Source: Pseudomonas sp. BSw22131
Lineage (GTDB): Bacteria; Pseudomonadota; Gammaproteobacteria; Pseudomonadales; Pseudomonadaceae
Direction of reading: 5' to 3'
Length of the DNA: 64,000 nucleotides
Assembly (NCBI RefSeq): GCF_026810445.1
Contig: NZ_CP113949.1
Location: 2,170,001-2,234,000, forward strand
In this document: in pieces, positions 19,735 to 28,440 of the stretch
Position numbering within the stretch: position 1 is the first letter of the stretch
Layout of the letters: every line of letters begins with the position of its first letter
Notes under the pieces: generated by a model
The model's input: only the letters and a program-made list of their open reading frames with translations
Told to the model about the DNA's origin: nothing
Database searches by the model: none
Translations under genes and position numbers: made by a program

Positions 19735-20463
19735 ATGACCCTTTCTGTTCTTAATCCGGACAGCAGCCTCGCCGAGGTTGTAAGTGCTGAAAAGGCGCTG
19801 ATACGCAAGGTCGCGTGGCGCATCATGCCGCTGATCATGGTGTGCTATCTGTTTGCCTTTTTTGACCGCATCAACATCAGCTTCGCCAAGTTCCAGTTGC
19901 AGCCCGACCTCAGCCTGAGTGACACCGCTTATGGCCTGAACTTCTGGGCCCCGCAGCTGATTCGCAGCGCGGGCACCGAGAGCCCGGTGGTGATCGGTCT
20001 GCTGACGGCCATTCCGTATATCTTCGGTGCGATCAACATGGTGGTGGTCGGACGTTTGTCGGATGCCACCGGGGAGCGCCGCAAGTTCGTCTGCGGTCTG
20101 GTGGTGTTGGGCGCGATCGGGTTTTTCAGCGCGGGCATATTTGCCCAGCACACGGTCTTTTTGATCGTTGCACTGGCCATGCTTGGCGCGGGCATCGTGG
20201 CCTCGATCCCTGCGTTCTGGACGCTTCCGCCCAAGCTGCTGGCCGGCGCCGGTGCAGGGGCTGCTGGCGGCATAGCGCTGATCAACACCCTGGGCCAGTT
20301 CGGCGGGATTGTCAGCCCGGTGATGGTGGGGAGCATCAAAGACCTCACCGGCAGCACCACCCCGGCGTTGTACGTCATAGGCGTGTCGAGCCTGCTCGCC
20401 GCCGCGCTGCTGATGTGGGCACTGCCCGCGAAGTTGCGGACGCTGGATAAAGGCGAGGATTGA
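19735..20463 (+). pseudogene. MFS transporter (anion:cation symporter type) with in-frame internal deletion
   Basis: The frame is intact (242 residues from ATG 19735, GGAG 8 bases ahead), but relatives have about 430. The start matches the family (IMPLIMVCYLFAFFDRINIS, then FAKFQLQPDLSLSDTAYGL). The sequence then jumps directly to NFWAPQLIRSAGTESPVVIG, which in full-length members is about 190 residues later, at the seventh membrane segment. Segments 2-6 are therefore missing. The second half (GRLSDATGERRKF to the C-terminus) is normal. It follows the CoA-transferase and HMG-CoA lyase genes and was presumably the uptake system for their substrate. As it stands it is unlikely to transport. Confidence 0.75.
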
Positions 20464-20476
20464 GGCTCTCCACCAG

Positions 20477-20595
20477 ACCGCATCGCGGCCTCGCGTTGGC
20501 TCGTCAGAGCCTAACGAGGTTGAGTGAGCGCTGGGTAAGGGTGCACGCGGTCAGAATGTAGGAGTTGACGAGCCAGGGCGAGGCCGCGATGCGGT
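20477..20595. repeat. Inverted pair of REP elements upstream of the RAYT gene
   Basis: The 30-base unit at 20477-20506 is matched at 28 of 30 positions by the reverse complement of 20566-20595, separated by 59 bases. Each unit contains the palindromic core CATCGCGGCCTCGCG. Such paired REPs (REPIN/BIME arrangement) beside a RAYT gene are the classic association of Pseudomonas. Related cores are at 13574-13610, 16085-16114, about 16301, 24931 and 34751. Confidence 0.85.
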
Positions 20596-20685
20596 TCATC
20601 TGACATACGCTGACACCCACTGTTTTCGCAATCATCTCTGGCGCATCTAACCTGCTGGTACATCCCTGCCAGGGAGGGCGCCGCT

Positions 20686-21141
20686 ATGCACAATTTCAGT
20701 GGAAATCAATTACGCAAAGGCCGCTTTTCCGCAACCGGGAACATCTACCGGCTCACCACCGTGACACACCAACGCACCGAGTTATTCACCGACTGGCGAG
20801 TCGGGCGTTTGGTTGTTCAGCAATTCAGGTGTGCCCAGCAACGAGGTCTGGTCCAGTCACTGGCGTGGGTTGTCATGCCCGATCACTTTCACTGGCTGGT
20901 GTCGCTTGAGCACGGCTCATTGTCCGATCTTGTGAGCCGTGTGAAATCCCGGAGCAGTCATTCGATCACGAAACCAAGCGGCCAGGCAGGCCCTGTCTGG
21001 CAACGGGGCTATCACGACAGGGCCCTGCGCCGTGACGAAGACCTGCAAGCCGCCGCCCGCTATGTCGTTGCTAATCCCCTGCGGGCCGGCCTCGCAGATC
21101 GCTTGGGCGACTATCCCCTCTGGGATGCCGTATGGCTCTGA
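20686..21141 (+). CDS. REP-associated tyrosine transposase (RAYT)
   Basis: A 151-residue single-domain IS200-like (Y1) transposase. The HUH motif is HFH at residues 67-69 (MPDHFHWLV) and the nucleophilic tyrosine is Y109 (VWQRGYHDRAL), followed by the helix with YVVANPLRAGL. RAYTs are single-copy domesticated relatives of IS200 transposases that mobilise or maintain REP/REPIN elements. The inverted REP pair just upstream (20477-20595) fits that role. Start ATG 20686 (MHNFSGNQLRKGRFS) follows a GGAGGG-rich stretch. The Ku gene begins 91 bases downstream. Confidence 0.92.
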   Translation: MHNFSGNQLRKGRFSATGNIYRLTTVTHQRTELFTDWRVGRLVVQQFRCAQQRGLVQSLAWVVMPDHFHWLVSLEHGSLSDLVSRVKSRSSHSITKPSGQAGPVWQRGYHDRALRRDEDLQAAARYVVANPLRAGLADRLGDYPLWDAVWL

Positions 21142-21232
21142 CGCCGCCATCTATACTTCCCGTCGCCCCACCGAAACTTTTTCCCACGCGTTCCTGTCAC
21201 TGCTAAACACAGCACCCCAAAGGACTACAGCA

Positions 21233-22147
21233 ATGGCTCGGGCAATCTGGAAGGGCGCAATCAGTTTCGGGCTGGTGCATATTCCGGTGGCGCTGGTGTC
21301 GGCGACCTCACGGCAGGGTGTCGACTTCGACTGGCTGGACAAGCGGAGCATGGACCCGGTGGGCTACAAGCGCATCAACAAGGTCACCGGTAAGGACATC
21401 ACCAAGGAAAACATCGTCAAGGGCGTGCAGTACCAGAAAGGCCAGTACGTGGTGATAAGCGAGGAAGAAATTCGCGCCGCGCACCCCAAATCGACCCAGA
21501 CGATTGATATTTTCGGCTTTGTCGACAGCGATCAAATCCCCCTGCAAAACATCGATACGCCCTACTTTCTCGCGCCCGACAAGCGTGGCGAGAAGGTCTA
21601 CGCTTTACTGCGTCAAACCTTGATCGACACCGGCAAGGTCGCGCTGGCCAATGTGGTCATTCGCACCAGTCAGCATTTGGCGGCGGTGATGCCACTTGAT
21701 GAAGCAATTGTGCTGGTCCTGCTGCGCTGGCCTTCTGAGGTACGCAGTCTCGACACCCTGGAGCTGACCAAGGACGTCACCGATGCCAAGCTCACCAAAA
21801 GCGAGCTGGACATGGCCAAGCGTCTGGTCAAGGACATGAGCGCCGACTGGAAACCCGAGGAGTACCGCGACACCTTTCAGGATCAGATCATGGAACTGGT
21901 CGAAACCAAGGCCCGGGACGGCAAGCTGGAAAACGTCGAAGCCGACGCCGGGGAGACCGAGCGCAGGTCGGCAGACGTGATTGATCTCACCGAATTGCTC
22001 AAACGCAGTCTGGGCAGCAAAGGCAGTTCTGCCAAAGCCACGTCTAAAACCAAGTCTCCCAGCAAAAGCAAAACCGCCGCCGCGGACGATGCAGTACCGG
22101 CCAAACGTCGCGCCCCTGCCAGGAAAAAAACCACCAAGGCTTCCTGA
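21233..22147 (+). CDS. ku: Non-homologous end-joining protein Ku
   Basis: A 304-residue bacterial Ku, forming the homodimeric ring that binds double-strand DNA ends and recruits LigD. Seen: the start ARAIWKGAISFGLVHIPVAL, the core (GYKRINKVTGKDI, QYVVISEEEI, YFLAPDKRGEKVYALL), and a lysine/alanine-rich tail from about residue 265 that contacts DNA or LigD. ATG 21233 matches the conserved N-terminus. LigD follows 51 bases downstream on the same strand, as in other pseudomonads. Confidence 0.95.
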   Translation: MARAIWKGAISFGLVHIPVALVSATSRQGVDFDWLDKRSMDPVGYKRINKVTGKDITKENIVKGVQYQKGQYVVISEEEIRAAHPKSTQTIDIFGFVDSDQIPLQNIDTPYFLAPDKRGEKVYALLRQTLIDTGKVALANVVIRTSQHLAAVMPLDEAIVLVLLRWPSEVRSLDTLELTKDVTDAKLTKSELDMAKRLVKDMSADWKPEEYRDTFQDQIMELVETKARDGKLENVEADAGETERRSADVIDLTELLKRSLGSKGSSAKATSKTKSPSKSKTAAADDAVPAKRRAPARKKTTKAS

Positions 22148-22198
22148 GTACCACCCGCTGGTCTACATCCGCCAGCCGGTGCAGAGGTTTAATCGATC

Positions 22199-24847
22199 AT
22201 GGCCAAACCCGTCAGCGAATACACGCGAAAGCGCAATTTCGACATCACCTCCGAGCCTGCGGAAACACCCGCCAGGCGCCGTAGCGCAAAGGACCAGGCG
22301 CTGAGTTTTGTCATCCACAAGCACGACGCCCGAAACCTGCATTACGATTTTCGTCTGGAACTCGACGGCACGCTCAAGAGCTGGGCTGTGCCGAAAGGCC
22401 CGAGCCTGGACCCGAAAAACAAGCGTCTGGCCGTGCATGTAGAAGACCATCCGCTGGACTACGCCGCGTTCGAGGGCAGCATTCCGGAAGGGCAATACGG
22501 CGCCGGCGATGTGATCGTCTGGGACCGCGGCGTGTGGCAACCCCATGGCGACCCGAAAGTGACGTACAAGGCGGGCAAACTCAAATTCACCCTGATCGGG
22601 GAAAAGCTCACGGGCGACTGGGCGCTGGTGCGCACGCATCTGCCCGGCAGTGGCGACAAGGAACAGTGGCTGTTGATCAAGGAAAAAGACGATGCGGTGC
22701 GGCTGGCCGACGATTACGACATCGTCGCTGACCAGCCCCAGAGCGTGGTCAGCAGTGCGACGGTAGGGGACGCAAAGGCGCGCACCGGGAAAACCAGAAC
22801 CGCTGCGGCAGCGCCTGCCAAACCTTCCAGAAAAACAGCCAAAGCCAAGGCCGCCAAGCCTGAGTCCACCGCTAAAAAGTCACCCGCTGCAAAAAAATCT
22901 ACCACTGCGAAACCCGCGCAGATCCCGCAGAAACTCACGCCGCAACTGGCAACCCTGGTCGACACACCGCCAGCGGGCAAGTGGCTGTACGAAATCAAAT
23001 TCGACGGTTACCGGATCATGGCGCGCATTGTTGGGGGCGAGGTGACGCTATTCACCCGCAACGGCCACGACTGGACCGAGCGTATGCCGCTGCAGGCCAA
23101 GGCGCTGAAGGCGATGAAGCTCGGCGACGGCTGGCTCGACGGCGAAATGGTGATGCTCAATGACGCCGGGCTGCCGGATTTTCAGGCGTTGCAGAACGCA
23201 TTCGAAACCGGGCGCAGCAAGGACATCGTCTATTACCTGTTTGATGCGCCGTTTCTGAATGGCGAAGACCTGCGCCAGACCGCGGTGGAGGATCGTCGCG
23301 CCACCCTGAAGAAGCTGTTGGGCAAGCAGCGTAGCCGCTTGCTGCGATTCTCCGATGCGTTTACGGCCAATCACCAGGACATCGTCGAAAGCGCCTGTTC
23401 GCTTTCGCTTGAAGGGGTGATTGGCAAGCGCGCAGGGAGTTTTTACGACGGCAAACGCAGCCCCGACTGGATCAAGCTCAAGTGCAAGCAGCGCCAGGAG
23501 TTCGTCGTTGTTGGTTTCACCCGGCCGCAAGGAACGCGCACCGGTTTTGGCGCGCTGCTGCTGGCCGTCAACGAGGAGGGCGCGGGGCTGGTGTACGCCG
23601 GCCGGGTGGGCACGGGTTTCAGTCAGAACATGCTGACCGAGCTGCACAAACAGATGAAGGCGCTGGAGCAGGACGCTTCGCCGCTGGATAAACAACTCAC
23701 CAGTGCCCAGGCACGTGGCGTGCACTGGATCAAACCAGAACTGGTCGGCGAGGCCGAGTTCGGTGAGTGGACGCGCGACGGCATCATTCGTCATGCCTCG
23801 TTCATCGCGCTGCGCACCGATAAGCCGGCCAGCGAGGTGGTGCATGAACATCCGAAAACCCCGAAGGATCTGAAAGCGCCTTTCAAACCCAAGGCGTCCA
23901 GCACTGCGAACGCCAAGGGTGCAGCTCCTGCCAGGCGCGTCGCCAAGGGGAACGTCGAGGTCGAGGGTGTCGTGATCAGTCACCCGGAGCGGGTCATCGA
24001 CAAGGACAGCGGGCTGCACAAGATTGATCTTGCGCAGTTCTACGCGTCGATCAGCGACTGGATGTTGCCGCACCTGGTGCATCGGCCGGTGGCGCTGTTG
24101 CGATGCCCGGAAGGGGTCGAGGGTGAGCAGTTTTTTCAGAAGCACTCAGAGCGGCTGGCGATCCCCAACATCAAGCAATTGGACCCGGCACTCGATCCCG
24201 GCCACGCGCGACTGATGGAGATCGACAGCGTGCAGGCGCTGGTCGGGGCTGCGCAAATGGGCACCATCGAGCTGCACACCTGGGGTGCAACCAGCGACAA
24301 GATCGAAACACCGGACCATTTCGTCCTGGATCTCGATCCGGACCCGGCACTGCCATGGCGCAGCATGATCGAAGCCACCAGCATGACGCTTGCGGTGCTG
24401 GATGAGCTGGGCCTTGAGGCTTTTATCAAAACCAGTGGCGGCAAGGGGATTCACATCATTGTGCCGTTGGCGCGGGGTGCGGATTGGGACACGGTAAAAG
24501 CCTTCAGCAAGGCGATCTCGCAGTTCATCGCCGACAAGCTGCCGGAGCGTTTCACGGCGGTGATGGGTCCGAAAAATCGCGTCGGCAAAATCTTCATCGA
24601 TTACTTGCGCAATACCCGTGGCGCCAGCACGGCGACCGCTTATTCGGTGCGGGCACGGCCGGGTTTGCCGGTTTCGGTGCCGATTACCCGGGAAGAATTG
24701 CCCGCGCTCAAATCCGCCGCGCAGTGGAATATAGCCAACCTCCAGGCGCGCTTGCGCAAGCTCAAGGCTGATCCGTGGGCCGGGTACAGGAACAAGCAGC
24801 GGATCACCAAGAAGATGTGGAAGCAGTTGGGGGCGAAAGCGCCCTGA
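22199..24847 (+). CDS. ligD: Multifunctional DNA ligase D
   Basis: An 882-residue protein with the three LigD activities in the Pseudomonas order. Residues about 10-170 are the 3'-phosphoesterase (VIHKHDARNLHYDFRLEL, HVEDHPLDYAAFEG). A lysine/alanine/proline-rich linker (about 190-250) is followed by the ATP-dependent ligase (about 255-560) with adenylated lysine K267 in EIKFDGYR and DWIKLKCKQRQEF. The C-terminal polymerase/primase (about 590-882) contains HPERVIDKDSGLHK, FVLDLDPDP (metal aspartates) and KTSGGKGIHI. With Ku it repairs double-strand breaks. The gene ends 124 bases before the left boundary of the D-cycloserine-type island. Confidence 0.95.
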   Translation: MAKPVSEYTRKRNFDITSEPAETPARRRSAKDQALSFVIHKHDARNLHYDFRLELDGTLKSWAVPKGPSLDPKNKRLAVHVEDHPLDYAAFEGSIPEGQYGAGDVIVWDRGVWQPHGDPKVTYKAGKLKFTLIGEKLTGDWALVRTHLPGSGDKEQWLLIKEKDDAVRLADDYDIVADQPQSVVSSATVGDAKARTGKTRTAAAAPAKPSRKTAKAKAAKPESTAKKSPAAKKSTTAKPAQIPQKLTPQLATLVDTPPAGKWLYEIKFDGYRIMARIVGGEVTLFTRNGHDWTERMPLQAKALKAMKLGDGWLDGEMVMLNDAGLPDFQALQNAFETGRSKDIVYYLFDAPFLNGEDLRQTAVEDRRATLKKLLGKQRSRLLRFSDAFTANHQDIVESACSLSLEGVIGKRAGSFYDGKRSPDWIKLKCKQRQEFVVVGFTRPQGTRTGFGALLLAVNEEGAGLVYAGRVGTGFSQNMLTELHKQMKALEQDASPLDKQLTSAQARGVHWIKPELVGEAEFGEWTRDGIIRHASFIALRTDKPASEVVHEHPKTPKDLKAPFKPKASSTANAKGAAPARRVAKGNVEVEGVVISHPERVIDKDSGLHKIDLAQFYASISDWMLPHLVHRPVALLRCPEGVEGEQFFQKHSERLAIPNIKQLDPALDPGHARLMEIDSVQALVGAAQMGTIELHTWGATSDKIETPDHFVLDLDPDPALPWRSMIEATSMTLAVLDELGLEAFIKTSGGKGIHIIVPLARGADWDTVKAFSKAISQFIADKLPERFTAVMGPKNRVGKIFIDYLRNTRGASTATAYSVRARPGLPVSVPITREELPALKSAAQWNIANLQARLRKLKADPWAGYRNKQRITKKMWKQLGAKAP

Positions 24848-24910
24848 GCGCACTTCGGTAGGCTGGTGCATTGGATTGCGTCGTTTTCAGGTCCAAGCGA
24901 GGTGTCAGGT

Positions 24911-24971
24911 TTCAGGGCTGCTGCGCAGCCCATCGCGGCCTCGCGGTGCTCGTGCGCGCCTACACAGGATT
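24911..24971. repeat. Left flanking direct repeat of the 9.6-kb island (REP-type)
   Basis: The 54 bases 24911-24964 match 34731-34784 in the same orientation at 53 positions. The final part, TGCTCGTGCGCGCCTACA then CAGGATT (24947-24971), is also repeated at 34560-34582, differing only by an extra CA. The second copy abuts the end of the D-cycloserine-type gene block. Together they bracket exactly the genes from MocR to dcsG. Confidence 0.8.
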
Positions 24972-25014
24972 AACGCAGTCACAGGTCGGACGAACGCCTG
25001 ACTGCACACCCTCC

Positions 25015-26346
25015 TTACAGTTTTGACGCCTGGGCAATCTGGTCACGAACGTTTTCAAATGCAGTTCGTAACTGTTCCATTGGGATGCCCCCAAACGCAA
25101 GGCGCAGAGCCTGCGGCGCCGCCTCTGTAACCGCATAGGGTTCACCTGAGGAAACGGCAATGCTCTGGGCAATAAGCCTGGTGATAATGGGTTCCGCGCG
25201 CTGACCACTCGCCAGCGGCAACCACGCAAAACTTGCGTTGGGGTGGGAGATGATCGACATGTCCTTGAATATTTCCTGGCACAGACGCTGACTTTGAGCG
25301 CCGTCACGCCGCCGGTTTTTCTCCGAGACTGCCAGCGTACCGTCTTCAATCCAACCGGTTACAAGCGCGGAAATGAGAGCTGGCGCGTTCCATGTAGTCG
25401 CCCTTATGGCATGTGACAGTTTGTCGATGTGCTGGTCCGGCGCAATCAGATAACCAAGTCGTAGTCCTGTCGCGAGACTTTTCGAGAATCCCCCGACGTA
25501 GATCGTCCGGTCGGGTGCCAGTTCGAGCAAACTGGGTGGTGGGTCAGGTTCGAGGAATGCATAAGCGCTGTCTTCGATAATCAAGAGATCATAGCGGCGG
25601 GCCACGTCAACCAGTGCCCGGCGAGTCACCTCGTCCATAACAGAACCCAGCGGATTATGAACCGTAGGCATCAAATAGATCGCACGCAGTTTGTCTTCGC
25701 GGCATTTGCGCTCCAGCGCGTCAGCGTTCATAGAACCGCCCAAACCGTCGATGGCCACCAGGTTCAGACCTTGGAGTGCCGCTACAGATTTAAAGCCAGG
25801 ATAGGTCAGTGCGTCGGTGCCGACCGAATCTCCGCGCCGCAAAAGACCCAACACCGTGATCGCCAAGCCATGCTGCCCACCCGAAGTAATAAGTAAACGC
25901 TCTGGGGCGATGACACCTAATTTGTCGAGGTGCGAAGCGATAATTTTCCGCTCGTGTGGCCTTCCGCCGTGGGGCTGATAGCGGAGCATAGCGTCAAGAT
26001 CACCAGCCACCGCCAAGCGTTTGAGTCCTGCTCTCAACACCTCCGAGTCACCTGCATCGCTGGGCATATTGAAAACCAGATCGAGCAGCCCTTCGGCGGC
26101 AGTCTGCTCAACACCCAGTGTCAAGGGCAGCCCGAGGTCGCGCACAAAGACACCGCGCCCCTTCTCTCCGACGATCAGGCCACGGCGCTCCAACTCTCGA
26201 TAGGCTCGCGTCGCCGTTGCGAGAGCGACACCATGTTGCTCGGCAAACGCCCTGTGCGTCGCAAGTCGAGTGCCTGGGGGCAAGTTTCCATTCTGGATGT
26301 CATCGGCGAGGGCCGCAGCGATTTCTGTGTACTGAGCTTTGGGCAT
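25015..26346 (-). CDS. MocR-type regulator (GntR helix-turn-helix fused to a PLP aminotransferase fold)
   Basis: A 443-residue MocR regulator. The N-terminal GntR winged helix is at residues about 3-75 (IAAALADDIQNGNLPPGTRL, ATHRAFAEQHGVALATATRA, YRELERRGLIVGEKGRGVFV). A fold-type I aminotransferase domain follows (about 95-440), with K289 in YVGGFSKSLATGLR as the PLP lysine and NPLGSVMDEVTRR and DLLIIEDSAYAF as cofactor-site motifs. ATG 26346 (MPKAQYTEI) puts the HTH at the usual place. It is divergent from an MFS exporter, with a dyad between them, so it probably controls that gene and perhaps the dcs genes beyond. A PLP-bound sensor next to a pathway for D-cycloserine, a PLP-reactive compound, is suggestive. 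Confidence 0.92.
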   Translation of the reverse strand: MPKAQYTEIAAALADDIQNGNLPPGTRLATHRAFAEQHGVALATATRAYRELERRGLIVGEKGRGVFVRDLGLPLTLGVEQTAAEGLLDLVFNMPSDAGDSEVLRAGLKRLAVAGDLDAMLRYQPHGGRPHERKIIASHLDKLGVIAPERLLITSGGQHGLAITVLGLLRRGDSVGTDALTYPGFKSVAALQGLNLVAIDGLGGSMNADALERKCREDKLRAIYLMPTVHNPLGSVMDEVTRRALVDVARRYDLLIIEDSAYAFLEPDPPPSLLELAPDRTIYVGGFSKSLATGLRLGYLIAPDQHIDKLSHAIRATTWNAPALISALVTGWIEDGTLAVSEKNRRRDGAQSQRLCQEIFKDMSIISHPNASFAWLPLASGQRAEPIITRLIAQSIAVSSGEPYAVTEAAPQALRLAFGGIPMEQLRTAFENVRDQIAQASKL

Positions 26347-26360
26347 GAATCCACCGTAAT

Positions 26361-26384
26361 TAGTACAATTTATTAATTGCACTA
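26361..26384. promoter_or_regulatory. Dyad-symmetric operator candidate between mocR and the MFS gene
   Basis: The 24 bases 26361-26384 form an imperfect palindrome: left half TAGTACAATTTA, right half TTAATTGCACTA; 10 of 12 paired positions are symmetric. It is the clearest dyad in the 92 bases between the two divergent starts, and it is AT-rich as promoters here should be. I infer binding by the adjacent MocR protein. Confidence 0.6.
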
Positions 26385-26438
26385 AGCTGAAATACCATGT
26401 TATCTAGCAACAACTGTAACGAAGGATCGTCACAAACT

Positions 26439-27599
26439 ATGCCGAATTCACTTTCGACAGCGTTACTTGCCCTGGCGTTATTCACGTCAACTTTCGCTGT
26501 CAATCTCCAAACCCCATTGTATGCGGCTTACGCGGCTGAAAGCGACGTAGGCGCAACCGCCGTGACCGTCGCTTTTGCAGCGTACGCGGCTGGATTAATG
26601 CCGACACTGCTGTTGTTGGGAGGTTTATCGGATCGTATCGGTCGCCGACTCCCTATAGCGACAGCGCTGTTACTCGGCGTATTAGCGACTGCACTTCTGG
26701 TCTGGATACCCAACTGGGGAAGTCTGGTTGTCGCGCGTGCACTGCTAGGCATTGGTACAGGTTTGGTGACAACCGCAGGCACCGCTTACATGACCGAAAT
26801 CATGGGTGAGGACAACGCCCGGCGCGCCGCGCTGATCGTGACATCTGCCACAACGCTGGGTTTTGGGGGCGGTGCTCTGGCCACGAGTATCAGCCTTGGG
26901 GTACAAGGCTCAACCTTGATGCCTGCCAGCTTTACCCTGCTATTTGTATTGGCGCCCCTACTAGCGCTTCTTGCCTTCAAACTCCCAACCGTCGATGTGT
27001 CCAAGCGTGTCTCGCTTCTCCGGCTTCCGGTATTTCCCAGGGGCACATGGGTGTTCGGTATCGCCATGATCCTGGCTTGGTCAACGAGCGGAATGGTGAT
27101 CGCTGTAGTACCCCTGGAACTAAAAAACCAAGGCCTTGATGGTTGGACAGGACTCGTTGTTTTCTTGGCAATCTTTGTGGGCTTTCTCTGCCAACCCATT
27201 GCGCGTCGGATGAGCAACACCAAGTCACTGGCAATAGGATTTGTGCTAACTCCCCTTGGTTTTCTTGTTGTTGTAGTAGGTGTCTGGACAGGTTCGCTTG
27301 GTCTGGTATTGCTTGGAACCTGCATTACCAGTGCTTCGAACTACGGCTTTACGTACCTCGCGGCCTTACTCGAAGTTACATCAAGAGCACCGGATAATCG
27401 TGCGCGTGCTACCGCAGGCCTGTTTGTTTACGCTTACGCCGGGTTTTCGCTTCCGGTCATCGCGAGCGGAGCGCTAGCGGACCTGTTCGGCTTGCTGCCG
27501 GCAATGACTATATTCGCAATTGCCCAGATCAGCATTACTTCACTGATTATCATGCTCTGGATGAAACAGCCTTCCTTACAGAGAGCCGAATTGGCCTGA
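26439..27599 (+). CDS. MFS efflux transporter, probable exporter of the dcs product
   Basis: A 12-segment MFS protein of 386 residues from ATG 26439 (MPNSLSTALLALALF); an ATG at 26397 would add 14 hydrophilic residues but has no ribosome-binding site, while AAGGA lies 12 bases before 26439. Drug-efflux features are visible: GGLSDRIGRRLPIATALLLG (motif A) after segment 2, and LLGIGTGLVTTAGTAYM in segment 4. It is divergent from MocR and reads toward dcsA, 64 bases ahead, with no terminator between, so it can belong to the biosynthetic operon. Exporting D-cycloserine is the natural inference for a cell making it; the published S. lavendulae cluster also contains a putative transporter gene, to which no orthology is claimed. 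Confidence 0.85.
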   Translation: MPNSLSTALLALALFTSTFAVNLQTPLYAAYAAESDVGATAVTVAFAAYAAGLMPTLLLLGGLSDRIGRRLPIATALLLGVLATALLVWIPNWGSLVVARALLGIGTGLVTTAGTAYMTEIMGEDNARRAALIVTSATTLGFGGGALATSISLGVQGSTLMPASFTLLFVLAPLLALLAFKLPTVDVSKRVSLLRLPVFPRGTWVFGIAMILAWSTSGMVIAVVPLELKNQGLDGWTGLVVFLAIFVGFLCQPIARRMSNTKSLAIGFVLTPLGFLVVVVGVWTGSLGLVLLGTCITSASNYGFTYLAALLEVTSRAPDNRARATAGLFVYAYAGFSLPVIASGALADLFGLLPAMTIFAIAQISITSLIIMLWMKQPSLQRAELA

Positions 27600-27663
27600 T
27601 AGTGCTATAGCCATATTTCATAAGATTTCGCATTAAAAAAACGTTTCTTCCATTTAAGAAAGG

Positions 27664-28440
27664 ATGTCTTTGTTGGATAACTCAATCGCGCGCCTGGAAT
27701 TCAAGAATTTAATCTGTCACAAACGCATCATTGAAGAGGGAAAGGACTGGCACCGTGCGGTCTTCAGTGATCTTGAATTACGCCTGGATCGCGATTCCGG
27801 GTTTCCCTGCGTATTCTCGAAGAATGCATTTCGCAAACAACTTCTAAAGTTTATCTTCGTCGAAAATGTTGAGCCCGGTGGTATTCAGCACCTGGCCGAA
27901 GGTCTTAGGGAATATGTTGATATTTCTAACCACTGGGAAGGTACCTTAGACACAGCATACCCATTGCTCGTGGCATTTTCACTGGACGCCATAAATGCTG
28001 AAACGGTCGAGGGCTATCATGCCTTTGGCTGGGAGGTACTTCAGAAGCTACATGAGGTCGATTCCGCACCTTGGCCAGAAGACGTCGCTAACGATCCTGA
28101 ATCCCAACACTGGTCCATGTGTTTCAATGGCATGCCACTGTTCTTCAATATGAGCAATCCAGCGCATCAAGTCCGGCAGAGCCGCAATCTCGGCAAGCAC
28201 TTCATACTTGTCATCAACCCACGCGAACGGTTCGATATTTTTGCCGGCAATAACGTGGGTGGTCGTAAGGTACGCTCTAATATCCGCAGCCGGATCGTTC
28301 GCTACGATGAATCTCCCCACGCCTCACAACTGGCTTCTTATGGAGCAGGTGGCATAGAGTGGTGGCAGTACGGACTCGTGGAAAAAAACGTTGAACGGAC
28401 AGATAAATGTCCTTTTATGTTCATGAAGTCCCGATCCTAA
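27664..28440 (+). CDS. dcsA: DcsA-like heme-dependent N-oxygenase (YqcI/YcgG family)
   Basis: A 258-residue protein of the YqcI/YcgG family, which includes heme-dependent N-hydroxylases such as DcsA (L-arginine to N-omega-hydroxy-L-arginine) and GntA of guanitoxin synthesis. Seen: FPCVFSKNAFRKQLLKFIFV, HWSMCFNGMPLFFNMSNPAH, RNLGKHFILVINPRERFD, GVEWWQYGL-like GIEWWQYGLVEKN and a terminal KCPFMFMK, all at the expected places. The next gene is an arginase-family DcsB, and the rest of the dcs pathway follows, so the DcsA function is favoured. The ribosome-binding AAGGA (27660-27664) overlaps the ATG at 27664, so the in-frame TTG at 27670 or 27673 may be the real start. GC is low: 25 of 60 bases in 27661-27720. 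Confidence 0.85.
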   Translation: MSLLDNSIARLEFKNLICHKRIIEEGKDWHRAVFSDLELRLDRDSGFPCVFSKNAFRKQLLKFIFVENVEPGGIQHLAEGLREYVDISNHWEGTLDTAYPLLVAFSLDAINAETVEGYHAFGWEVLQKLHEVDSAPWPEDVANDPESQHWSMCFNGMPLFFNMSNPAHQVRQSRNLGKHFILVINPRERFDIFAGNNVGGRKVRSNIRSRIVRYDESPHASQLASYGAGGIEWWQYGLVEKNVERTDKCPFMFMKSRS

